From positions 29,392,765 to 29,456,764 of the forward strand of contig CM048840.1 in the NCBI GenBank assembly GCA_026545765.1: a DNA stretch of 64,000 nucleotides, read 5' to 3'. Position 1 is the first letter of the stretch. The number at the start of each line of letters is the position of its first letter. The position numbers and the translations under genes were made by a program. Below the pieces are notes generated by a model, which saw only the letters and a list, made by a program, of their open reading frames with translations, searched no databases and was not told the DNA's origin. This document shows, piece after piece, positions 1 to 10,273 of this stretch. Source of the DNA: Plantago major. Its lineage: Eukaryota > Streptophyta > Magnoliopsida > Lamiales > Plantaginaceae.

Positions 1-2881
1 TTTGCGGCCGGAGGAGTCTATTGCTTCAAGGTCATGCCCTTTGGCCTCAAGAATGCGGGAGCTACATACCAACGGCTGGTAAATAAGATGTTCAAGGAAG
101 AATTGGGAAAGACCATGGAAGTCTATGTGGATGACATGCCTGTGAAAAGCAAGACTGAAGAAGAACACATCGAACACCTCAACAATTGCTTCTCTATTCT
201 CCGGAAATATGGAATGAAGCTGAACCCTGAAAAGTGCACTTTCGGGGTAAAAGGAGGAAAATTCCTTGGCTACATGGTCACGAAAGAGGCATCGTGCTAA
301 CCAGAGAAGATAAAGGCAATCATAGATCTGCCACAGCCCAAGACCATCAATGAAGTTCAGAAGCTTCTAGGAAAGGTGATGGCGTTGAGCCGTTTTATAT
401 CCAGATCCGCAGAGAAGAACCTTCCTTCTTCAAAACCTTACGAAAGGAAACAAGTTCGAATGGACAAAGGAGTGCGAAGAGGCCTGAAAACTTGAAAAGT
501 ATCTCCTCTCGCCTTCTCCATCTAAACCCATGGAGGAGGAAACTCTTTATCTCTATTTGGCCACCACCGATGAAGCAATGAGTTCTGTACTGGTACGGTT
601 ACAAGACAACGAGCATTTACCAATTTACTATTTGAGCAAAGCGCTTGTAGGATCCGGGCCGATATGTCAAGGTTGAGAAGCTCGCGTTGGTTTACATCGC
701 ATCGATCAAGCCTTACTTCAAGTCGCATCGGATTGTGGTCCTTACAAATGAGCCACTCAAACATGTCTTGGAAAAACCGGATCAGTCAGGACGCCTATCC
801 AAATGGGCTATTGAGCTAAGTGAATATGATATTGGCTACCAAGCCCCATCTGCCAAGAAAACACAAGTCCTGGCCGACTTCCTGGTAGACTATCCAGAGA
901 AAGCAGAAAAGGAGAACGAAAACTCCCAGGAAAAGGATAATCATGTGGTGATAGCCCAGATCAAGGAATCAAGTGGAGAGAAAGAGACTGAAGAAACACA
1001 AAGAGGTAGCATCCAGCCTAAGCCTCAGTATCGCCAACCTATGGATGATTCACTGCGAGTCTGTGTAGGCACATGTTTCTTTTGGACGAAGAACTCAATA
1101 TCTCAACGACTGCATCTTCCGACAAGAAGCAGAAGGCTGAGAAAGCACTCACTCCCACTCTAGGAGGAAAGAAAGGAAACAAAGAATGTTGGACATTACA
1201 AGTGGATGGATCATCAACCGGACGGTTGGGAGGAATAGGAATTTTCCTTGAAAGCCCTGAAGGAGCCAAGCTTGAGTACACCATCACCCTCAACTTTAAG
1301 GTGACGAACAATGAGGCCGAGTATGAAGCACTTATCACAGGCCTAAGAATGGCGAAAGCCCTTCAGGTGAAAAGAATCAAAGCCTACACAGACTCGCAGC
1401 TCGTACAATCCCAGTTCTCCGGGTCCTTTACCACCAAAGGACCTAACATGATCAAATACTTGGAACTCCTCAAAAAAGAGGTTGAGCACTTTGAAGAATT
1501 TACTCTCGACCAATTCCACAGAGAGTGGAATGAAAAAGCCGACGCTCTCTCCAAGTACACCTCAGCCTTAGGAGCTTTGGACACAAGAAGTGTCATCCTA
1601 ATGACCCGCGCAGAATCCTCCCTGGCAAACCCCAACGGAAAGATGTTCCTTGTGTGCACGGAGAAACTGGATGACCGATATATTCCGTTACCTCAAGGAT
1701 GGTACCTTACCTGTGGATCCTAGAGAGGCCAGGAAGATTCAATGTCGAGCTAACAGATACTTTATTTTGGGAGAAGATCTCTACAAAAGATCCTACAGCG
1801 GAACTCACTTGAGATGCCTAGATCCTCAAGAGGCGAAAACTGCGATGGAAGAGATCCACGCCGGAAGTTGTGGAAGCCATTCTGGAGGAAGGACTTTGGC
1901 ACAAAAGATCATAAGGCAAGGATACTATCACAACCATCGACATGGATGCTGCCAACACCGCCCGCGCCTGTGAAGACTGCCAATACTATGCCAACATACC
2001 ACACCGTCCGACCAACCCTATGATTCCGTCAATCATAGCTTGCCCATTTGATCAATGGGGCATAGACATCGTTGGTCCCTTTCCACGAGGAACGCATCAG
2101 AAGAAGTTCTTGATAGTGGCAGTAGAGTACTTCACTAAGTGGGTCGAAGCTGAAGCAGTGTCAACCATCACCGAAAGCAGAGTTCGGACATTCATCTGGA
2201 AGAACATCATCTGCCGGTTTGGACTCCCACGAGTGTTAGTTTCAGACAATGGAGCACAATTTTCTGGCTCAAGGCTGAAGGAGTGGCTTCAGTCCTTCAA
2301 AATAGAACAACGCTTTACTTCCGCCACCCCAAGCCAATGGTCGTGGAAGCCACCAACAAGACCATAGTCAAAATTCGGAGAAAAGGTTGAGAACTTCCCA
2401 AGACAACATGGATGATCTTGACGCGGCCCTTTGGGCGCATCGAACGACAGCCCGAACTGCCACACAAGAAACACCTTTCTCCTTGGTCTATGGAGCCAAG
2501 GCGGTCATCCCTTCGGAGACAATGGTGGCAACCCAGATAATCCAGCAATACAACCCGACTGATAATGAGCTCGCAAGGATCTATGACCTTGAGCTCCTCG
2601 AAGACAAGCGTGATAAGGCACTGGCCAACATCCTTCGGTACCAAGCCATGACTGCTCGAGCCTATAATAAACGTGTCTTTCCCAAGGACATACAAGTTGG
2701 AGACCTAGTTCTTAGAAGAGCTGATATACTAAGTCATGTGGAGAAACTGAAACCCAAATGGGAAGGACCGTACAAGGTTACTGGTGCAAGAGTTAATGAA
2801 AGCTTTGAGCTAGAAGATGAACAAGGGCAGGACTTGAAGAGAACTTGGAATGCCAAGAATCTCCAAAAGTTTTACACTTAG
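1..2881 (+). pseudogene. Tat A pol, C-terminal part: RT, RNase H, second RNase H, integrase
   Basis: The region opens inside the reverse transcriptase palm; the catalytic YVDD is at about 124-135. RNase H follows (PLKHVLEKPDQSGRLSKWAIEL region near 750-850). A second, archaeal-type RNase H follows at about 1180-1580 (WTLQVDGSS, NNEAEYEAL, YTDSQLV and REWNEKADALSK motifs). The integrase has its zinc-binding region near 1830-2000, a DDE core starting at WGIDIVGPF near 2055, and a second Asp in VSDNGAQFSG near 2240. The C-terminal part ends at QKFYT, just before the stop at 2879-2881. In life this is the polyprotein that copies and integrates the element. It is a fossil with several breaks and is not expected to be functional. 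The same order is seen in Tat B at 11700-14738. Confidence 0.85.
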
Positions 2882-2981
2882 AGAAGTATGGCAACGTCTG
2901 TCACCTTCCTCTATCTTGTCGACCTGTTTTTTGTGTTTGTTTTTTGAAAAAAGGCCTTAAAGCCCTCAAGTTGTAAGTCGA

Positions 2982-3000
2982 TTTCCGTCAAATCAATACA
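2982..3000 (+). promoter_or_regulatory. Conserved post-pol motif TTTCCGTCAAATCAATACA
   Basis: The 19-bp sequence occurs 100 bp after the pol stop in Tat A and about 86 bp after it in Tat B (14824-14842). It is identical in both although surrounding bases differ. A role in 3'-end formation or as an RNA signal is inference. Confidence 0.4.
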
Positions 3001-3616
3001 ACTGCGATTTCATAAACATTGTTGATAATCATGTCCTCGAAGATATTTAACTACTCGATCCGAATCTAGATCATATATTGATCCGGATCGGACTGACACA
3101 ATCAAGCAAAGGTTCGACCTTCACAAAGGCAAATACGCTTTTATTAAAATAGTGCAGTTTACAAGGTCGGTCAAGAAGCCCTAATCAAGCTTACAAAAAC
3201 AAGCTCCTACTCTATCTCTTTTCTACTATTACAACGAAGCTTCCTAATTAACCCTGAGCTACCAAACCAAACCCCATCCGAACACTTTCAGCTGCATCTA
3301 TAGGCGCCCCGAGGGAAGAAGGAACTATACCATCCGAACTTTGATTGCCTACGGGCAGAGGTTTCAAAGCCCCTTCGGACTATCCAAAGTTTGACAGTAC
3401 CCGGACTATGTAACCTAGGCCATTCATCGATTCCAGAAAGGATACTTCATCACTTCTGAATGACAGAAAGCTCCGAAGCACACTGACCATCCTGATCGCA
3501 TCATACCAAATACTATGAACACACCCCAGATTCAGCGTATTTGGAGAGCGATCAGCCCGGATTGTCGGTTCAACACAAGTCACTCCGAAGGCTCCCGTTG
3601 GTCCGAGTCCCAAGAA

Positions 3617-3915
3617 GACCGGCATTGTCAGGGACTCCGTTCCAGAATTGTAAGTCGCTCCCTTGAGCCTTTAATTCTGGAACAAAGCCACCGACAAAAC
3701 CAAGCTGCTCGGACGAAAGACCTCAGGTGCAAGACAAACGAGTCACCAAAAAGGTTACTTCCGAAGGTCCTCAATGATCCGACTCCTAACAAGCTCAGCA
3801 TTGTTGGGGACCCCATTCCAAAATTGCAAATAGCTCCCTCGAGCCTTCAATCATGGAAATGCAGTCACCAACAAAACCAAACCGCTCGGATACACATCCT
3901 CAAGAACGAGCTAAT
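3617..3915. repeat. 176-bp tandem duplication in Tat A 3' UTR
   Basis: The segment beginning CATTGTCAGGGACTCC at 3623 recurs as CATTGTTGGGGACCCC at 3799, giving a period of 176 bp and about 1.7 units. Shared blocks include CTCCCTTGAGCCTTTAAT versus CTCCCTCGAGCCTTCAAT, and CACCGACAAAACCAAGC versus CACCAACAAAACCAAAC. Tandem repeats in this part of the element are known from the related Retand family. Confidence 0.75.
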
Positions 3916-5295
3916 AGACTTACTCAGGGTGATACTTCCCCCTCTATCCGAGAAATGAGCAAGAGATTGATAGAAAAGCAAGAATATGGGCTCGCGTGAG
4001 TAGGAAACAAGACACAACAGGATTGGTAGAAAGCCTTCCAACATTTCGGGCGGTTTCCTACGATCGAACCACGAAATACTGGAAGGGATTCTATCAAACC
4101 AATTCTGCCGACTTGTCGCCCCCCGGGTGCATAACCAGAGCGGATTGCCTCGGACGCATTGAGATTCAAAACCATTTGAAGATCCCCGAACCATCCAGCT
4201 AATCTACCTCTCCGGGGCTAAAAGTCACAAATATAGACCACAGCCCCGGAGAAAGAAGATTAGCCTGACGATCAGAGGAATTGATTGGCAGAAAACTTTA
4301 GGCCTCACTCGGTACGGACCATATCCTCGAAGATCCGAAGCTGGCTTTCCGAGCAAACTAATTTCCACGACTCTCACCGAAGAACCAGCCCGGGTAGACT
4401 TCCGAAGCATCGGAGAAACCCTTGGGACGAGATCACGGGCGAGAGTAATCTCATAAACATGCTCACCAGCCCCTCGGACTCGAGCTCCGGACCTTTGATT
4501 ACTATAAAAGGGCGCGATGTCTTAATCAAAAGCCGTACAAAGCAGGAGTATATATAAAGAGAGAAGACCAATTGGAAGCGGACACGTGCCCCATATTCAC
4601 AGGAGATGGGCTTGGGCCGCACATGGGCCTAGCTCTTCAGCTTCCATTGGCCCAACCCAACAATCCATCCACACGGTTGAGCATACCGACTATGCTACTC
4701 ACTCGGATGTACCAAGCTCGGGGCTAACATAACAACATCCGGCAATCGTGATTCGTATGAGACACCTCAGACTTGATACTTGATGATGATTATCTTTTCA
4801 CTATCTCACAAGTCTGCATGACTCGGAAAGACACGCCAAGTCAACGCCCGAATCGTCTTAACTTGTCACGATACAAGGAGGTTCTTGTTCTCGAAAGCCT
4901 GACCACTCTAAGACGTGGCTCCGGACCGTTCGTGATCCAGTTTATTTCTATTATAGCTTCCGATTCGGATGGGAACAACGATTGATCATCCCCCAAGACC
5001 CGCAAAGGCAAATTTGAATCAGGCAAACTAATGTCCTGGCGGTATGGATCTCAAAGGTCCAAACCCACTATCCGAGTCTACGAGAGTTGATGAGTTACTA
5101 AGCAAATACGAAATTAAACGTGCAAGGATGGAAACAGCAACAATAGTATATCAGCAACAAAAAAAGTTCCGAGCCATCAAAGGACCCGAACCAATACCAT
5201 TCATCAAAGATAAGTATGTTTGTACAAACAAAAGATGATGGGCAAAAACGACAAACATTTCTTTTTGGCCCGGAGGCACCCTATTACAAAACATC

Positions 5296-5309
5296 CGGGG
5301 CATACCCCG
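5296..5309. other. Conserved hairpin after the antisense stop codon, Tat A
   Basis: CGGGG-CATA-CCCCG forms a perfect 5-bp stem with a 4-base loop, four bases beyond the TGA (5313-5315, - strand) of the antisense gene. The identical 14 bases occur in Tat B at 39461-39474. Confidence 0.45.
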
Positions 5310-5312
5310 TCT

Positions 5313-8250
5313 TCACTGCCTTCGCCGCTCGGACGAACTAGGTTGCGACTGAGAGGGGCCGCCCGTATCCTTCTCCGGAGACGCTTGACCTTGCTGTTGG
5401 GCTATCCTCCGTGCTCTCCGAGCCTCAACCTCTTTCAGGAAGGCCGGACACTCCTCCATCAGGTCGAGGTCACGATCAAAGCCTTGGACAGGCCCGGGCA
5501 AAGTCAGCCAGTCTCAGTTGTGCTCCAAATGGTCCTCCAAAGGAACGAAAACACTAGACATGAGCACCCGAGGGACGAAGGATGGGAGATACGGACCGCC
5601 GTGATTATACTTCTTGCCCTCCGACTCGTCACAAACCAGCTCCACAAATTCACATTTGAGCAAATCTTCGTCCAAAACACCCTCCGGAGCGAAGTCCGAG
5701 CCATCTCCATTTTTAAAGGCGGATACCCCCTCAGCCTCCAAGTTACAATCGTCCGGTACCCAACCTTTCCTCCGGCACTTCTCCACAGCTGCATCAAACC
5801 CATCTTGCCGGGCCTCATCATACTTTGACTCGAGCAAGAACTTGTAGGAGTCCGAATCAAGGAAATCTTGATGCCTTGTCCGACTCCAAGCTCTTTCAAA
5901 GATCTTATCCTTGAAAGTCCAAGAGACGGCCACGAAATCGTCCAAACTATCTTGGTGCACTTTTAAATCAGCCTCGAAAGACAGAATGGCACTTTTCATC
6001 TTTGCCGTCTCCGCCTCGGCCTCTTGTTTAGCAGCTATAGCCTTCTTCAGGCGCTCCGAAGTGCTGTGCAACCGGGATGCTTCGATCGCCCGGGCAGCCT
6101 TGGCTAGATATTCTTCCAGGGTAGCCCTCCGAGCAGCCACCAAGGAGCATGCTTCAACAGAAGTAGCAAGCTAAAAACAAAAACGGAACATCGGAAGCAT
6201 TAGATAGCTCCGAATCACAGAAAGATGCAAAACCAACGGAAAGCTTAAACTCACTTTGCGCTGAGCGGCAGTTAACTCCGCAATCCGCTCTAGCTCCGAA
6301 GCAGCAACCAACCGAGCCACTTCAGCATCCGACTCCAGCTCCGGAGCCTCGCCCACCTTTCCTTTGCCCTTCTTGGCGGGAGGATTCGGACCTTCGGAGG
6401 AGCGCTTTGAGTCAGCGGCGCTCGATCCGCTTATGGAGGATCTCGCGACACGGATCTCGAGGCTTCTTCGAGCCCTTAGTTACGACCACCTTACCCTTGT
6501 CCGAGTAGGGATGGTTTGGTCCTCTTCGCCGCAGCAGCCTCCGAGACTCCTCCACCGGAACACAAAGAAGATTTCGGCTCGTTTCGGAAGAACGGTGGAG
6601 GTCTTGATAATCTGGGTCCGAGAACCTCTCGCTAACTCCTTCACAGCTGCGTTCGTTGACGCTTCACCCGCATGGTCGACATCGATACTCGAACCGTAAA
6701 GTCGCATCCGAATCACAATAAGTTGCAAGATACAAAAGAATCTACAAATGATAATCATATAGTCGACAAGCAGAACCGACTGGACAACCAACCGTGAGGC
6801 GAGAGAAACCACTTACTCAAATCCTCCATGTTGTCACAAAACTCGTTTGACAAGCCGACCAAGAAAGGCAGAGGCTGACATATCAGACCTCGGAAAAAGT
6901 ACTTCTCCGGCTCTTGACTCCGGTGGAATGCTTGCATCCACAAGGGGATGTTCCGTGCCGGTGGCTTCCAATCTGGCAGATTGCCCCGGAAGAACTTCTT
7001 CTCAAAATGCCACTGGGCCTCTCGCTGGATTGCTTCAGCCACGGACGGAAAAAAATGTACCTCTTGAACCATTGGATTCCCAATGAGGACAAGGGATCAA
7101 CAAAAAATGTGTATGCCTGGCGACATACGAATGTATAAAACCAAGTGTTCCTACTACTTACACTAATGTTAAACAATTTACGGAAATTGTCGAAGGTGAG
7201 CGGGATGCCTTTATATTTACATAACACTCCGAAGCACATCAAATTTCGGAGGGAGTTGGGGATGACATGGTGCGGACTCAAACCCATGCTGTTCAAAATC
7301 TCCAAACTCGGACGATACGAGCCGCCATCCGCAATGGAGACTTATCTCATAGATGCATATGTAGCCCGAGGCGGATTATAGAAAGCATGAGATTCGTCCG
7401 GATAAGAATCTCCACACACTCGGGATCTCATATCTCCGGAGCTCATCCACTTCATCGGCTCGGATGGTTGAGGCACAAGTAGGCAGTACCATCTTCATTC
7501 AACTCGCCCGGATCGGGGTGAGTGACTGGTCTCTAGACCGAGGAAACTTCACTTGAAAACGTCCTCACCTTCCTCGGCCCTCCGACGCTCTTCCACCGCC
7601 GACTCGGCCCTTGCTTGTAAGTTTCCACACAAAGCACATTAGCGGATGGCTCTGCACCTTTTTCCTCCTCGGAACCAGAATCCTTGCCCCGCACACCTTC
7701 TTCTGCCTCATCTTCCTCGGATGAGGACGCTAACTCTACAACAGTCCTAATAGGCAAGAACTTGCACACGATCCTCCTCACCCTCTTCGAAGATGCTCAA
7801 ATTGGGAGGTGCTTCCGAAGTATCATGCACTTCCTCGATAGTTGGCGCCTGCGGATCCGGAACGAACGGGACTCGATTAGGATTACTCCTAAAGTTATAA
7901 CCTAGGGTGCGAATTAAAGTACGGATCTCTACCGGAAGTTTGGATTCCTGGCCAGCTCGACCCGGGCGACGAGTTCCTATAACTCGCGAGCTTGTCTCTT
8001 GAGCCGCTACAATAACCTGCACATGCGACACTCGCAGGTAATCCGGACGCCTCGGAGGACCAGAATCTGGAACAACTAACCGAAGTAAGGAACTTACCTC
8101 GGGCTCTTCCCGACTCGGATGGGGCGCTTGCTCCACCTCCAGTACGTCATCATCCATGATCTCAATCTCCTCGGAGCTATCGCTTAAGGATATCGCCTTG
8201 GAGTCATATCCCTCAGCCTCGGATCGATTTTGGCTATCACTCTCGGACAT
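5313..8250 (-). CDS. Tat A antisense gene, putative gypsy-type transposon protein (PF04195-like)
   Basis: Reading right to left, the gene starts at an ATG (8250) giving MSESDSQNRSE. It has an acidic Ser/Asp/Glu-rich N-terminal part (about 7550-8250), then a domain with MCFGVLCKYKGIPLTFDNFRKLF and VCRQAYTFFVDP motifs (about 6880-7305). A Lys/Glu-rich coiled-coil-like part with KYDEARQDGFD and YNHGGPYLPSFVPRVLMSSV follows (about 5514-6143). The middle domain resembles what Pfam calls the putative gypsy type transposon domain (PF04195), recognised from memory. Extra antisense genes between pol and the 3' LTR are known in the Tat/Retand lineage. Consensus splice sites on the minus strand, for example near 6255 and 6173, suggest it is spliced. 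A TATA box (8681-8688) and a leader intron lie upstream. The function is unknown. Tat B carries the same gene. Whether this copy is still intact was not established. Confidence 0.6.
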
Positions 8251-8251
8251 C

Positions 8252-8520
8252 CTAGGGAAAGGAGAGAGCAATATCGTAAGCTTTAAGATGGCAGTCCGAG
8301 AGGTCGTTTATGTATATTAAAGTGGCCAACTCAAAGCCAAAACTAGCAGCTTACTCGGCACAGTTAGTTCGGAGTCAGTACTACACTTATTCGGTGTTAG
8401 TCAACATCAAATACGTATTGGTTATCAACTATACTACACATCATAAGCATACATCCGAGTAACTTGAAGATGAAAGACAACAGAGATGATTTAATCATAA
8501 GACGAGACAAGTAAACTTAC
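8252..8520 (-). other. Probable intron in the 5' leader of the Tat A antisense gene
   Basis: On the minus strand, a CAA|GTAAGT donor at 8520-8515 pairs with a CCTTTCCCTAG acceptor ending at 8252, one base before the ATG at 8250. The intervening sequence is AT-rich compared with the flanks. The donor is conserved in Tat B (59491-59496). Confidence 0.45.
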
Positions 8521-8680
8521 TTGGACTCGGATGATTAGAAAGAAGTGACTTGACTCTGAACAAGATCACACGCTTCGAACCGCTCCTTGCTCGCTTCGGA
8601 TTGCTGGTAGTTGCTTCGGATGTACTTGGAATGCAAAAATTATCTCTCTAAACGATGAAAAATGAACTGGCCAACCCCTC

Positions 8681-8688
8681 TATTTATA
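8681..8688 (-). promoter_or_regulatory. TATA box for the antisense gene, Tat A
   Basis: On the minus strand the sequence reads CTATAAATAG, about 160 bp before the leader donor site and about 430 bp before the ATG. Tat B has the same CTATAAATAG at 59656-59663 in the same relative place. Confidence 0.5.
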
Positions 8689-8689
8689 G

Positions 8690-9320
8690 AGGGCCATATT
8701 GGGAACTCCAACCGTCGCGATTTTTCGGATTTAATCTCCACCGTCGATCAAGAACCATCCAACGGTATAGTACAATTATACCAAGTGAAATGACGAATGG
8801 GTACAACAAATTTAACTCTCCCTCTCTCGGGCGACAGACAACACGAGAGCTCCGGAGTATCATCTTCTCGGACGCCTAACGGCTTTCCAGTCCCATATAC
8901 TTCGTCCACACAAGGAACCTCGTATACTCGAGCGATTACCCTTCGGACCTTCCCGCAACCACAGAGCCTGGTTCGGACGGGACATATACCTACGGTCCGC
9001 CACCGTAGCTCATCAAAGGTACACTAACGATGTTCGGAGCCTAAACTTAGTCTCCATTACAAATACCCTTTTTTCTTTTTTTCACCTCGTTGCCCTTCGG
9101 ATCTACTCCCTCAGGTGGCAACGATGTTTTAGAAAAAGAAAAGGGGGGGGGGGGGGGAGAGACTAAGTCAATGGCCACACGAAGTACGGAGTACATCTTT
9201 TTTTTAACGAGATCGAAACGGATTGGACTGAAGAACGGATTCTTTCCCTCAAAACAACTTCCCAAACCAATAGTTCCACAACTATCTTCTACTAAGATAC
9301 TTGGAAACTAGGGGGACATA
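8690..9320. other. Tat A region between antisense promoter and 3' LTR
   Basis: No gene is seen. It contains a run of 15 G (9143-9157) and ends in the polypurine tract ACTAGGGGGACA (about 9307-9319), the expected plus-strand primer site next to a 3' LTR. Tat B has the same layout, with 16 G at 60311-60326. Confidence 0.6.
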
Positions 9321-10273
9321 TGTTGATACGGAAATATGTCCAATCCGTCATAAAGGACCTAGGAACGAATCCTAAGGCGTCCTAAGTCATCCAAAGGATC
9401 CGAGGCACTTAGGTCCGAGCCAATGGTCCGATCCGGGCAGACCATCTATGGTCCGACCCACCCTAAGAGAAGGGGACAAAGGATTTGGACCTGCAAGGCC
9501 GACCGAACCCTAGGTCCGACCCACCTTGGCCCGAGCCTCCCTGGGAAAGGAGCATAGTGCTAAGTCAGTACCCTCTCCGACCCAAGGACTCCGATACGGA
9601 TGTGGACTCGGATCCAGCATGACCATCTCATAAAGTTACCAAGCAAGCGGGCACCAAAGAGTGAGATGTCCGAACCCAGAAGCTTCGAATCGGAAGAGTT
9701 GGACACGCAGGAGAACTTCCTCAGCTGACAACCAGGTACTGTCCGGATCAGACATCCGGACCAACCTCTCCGAATCTGGGATCTCGCCAGACTCTGTCAC
9801 ATCCTCAAAAACTCTTCCAATAATGACCAAACTACCCCTAAAGCCCAAGATGGCATGGGCTAAAGCTTCATTATTGGGCTATGGGCCTCATCTTAGCATT
9901 GGTGGCTCAATCCTAGCCGTACACATGGCGCAATCCTAGCAAGGCCTTCTATTTCAATGGTTGCCTATAAATAAGGCACATATCCCAATAAGCAAGGGAC
10001 GGGAGGTGAGTCACTTCGAACAAGTCTTCTCGCTAGTCACATCACGAACAGTATACAGAGTTGAACCTCAGTCACTCTCGAGTAAAGTCTCATCCCGGTT
10101 TGACACTTAGCAAACCGGGCACTAACCCCCCCACTCAAGTGTGCAGGTCCTTACCGGAGTAGTTGGCAGCTGGTTCTTACGCTTCGGTCCTCACCTAGCA
10201 AGAAACCTCTTACCTTGGCACCATTTGGAAGAGTCAAATAAATCTAAGTGATTGGGGAGTTACACCCTCAGCA
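9321..10273 (+). repeat. Tat A 3' LTR
   Basis: The LTR starts TGTTGATACGG directly after the polypurine tract and ends CCCTCAGCA, about 953 bp. It matches the Tat B 3' LTR in order and ends (TGTTAATACAG ... CCCTCAACA), but with more than 20% differences by eye. A TATA box is at 9966-9973 (CTATAAATAAGG). Confidence 0.8.
9966..9973 (+). promoter_or_regulatory. TATA box of Tat A LTR
   Basis: TATAAATA lies within the LTR about 300 bp before its end, in the place expected for the U3/R promoter. The Tat B LTR has TATATATA at 60983-60990. Confidence 0.5.

Larger units (their letters stand above)
2882..5312. other. Tat A 3' untranslated region between pol and antisense gene
   Basis: This 2.4-kb stretch holds no convincing gene. 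It is rich in TCCGA/CGGA words typical of this element's 3' part. It contains a motif shared with Tat B just after pol (2982-3000), a 176-bp tandem duplication (3617-3915), and a CCCCGG-rich segment at about 4205-4265 that recurs in Tat B near 37850 and 38165. The short open frames here do not line up with anything in the sister copy and are taken as chance. Confidence 0.6.
1..10273 (+). mobile_element. Tat A: Ty3/gypsy Tat-lineage LTR retrotransposon, left part outside window
   Basis: Parts in order: the end of pol (reverse transcriptase, RNase H, a second archaeal-type RNase H, integrase) on the + strand to 2881; a 3' untranslated region with a tandem repeat; an antisense gene (about 5313-8250, - strand); a poly-G tract; a polypurine tract; and the 3' LTR. 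The second RNase H plus a gene between pol and the LTR is the hallmark of the Tat lineage (Ogre/Retand-like). The element is broken, with several breaks in pol. It differs from Tat B by roughly 15% or more in pol and by more than 20% in the LTR by eye, so it is a separate subfamily. Its LTR terminus lies directly against Tat B's gag zinc-knuckle coding sequence, which fits insertion of A into B. The 5' LTR should lie left of the window. Confidence 0.85.

Noticed and set aside
5220-5828. A 202-codon plus-strand frame opposite the antisense gene in Tat A.
   Set aside because: It is a shadow of the minus-strand gene, which has the recognisable domain and a counterpart in Tat B.
9321-10273. This LTR as the 5' LTR of Tat B (two tandem elements sharing one LTR).
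   Set aside because: It differs from the Tat B 3' LTR by more than 20% by eye, is preceded by Tat A's polypurine tract, and is followed by gag sequence with no primer site. Insertion of A into B explains this better.
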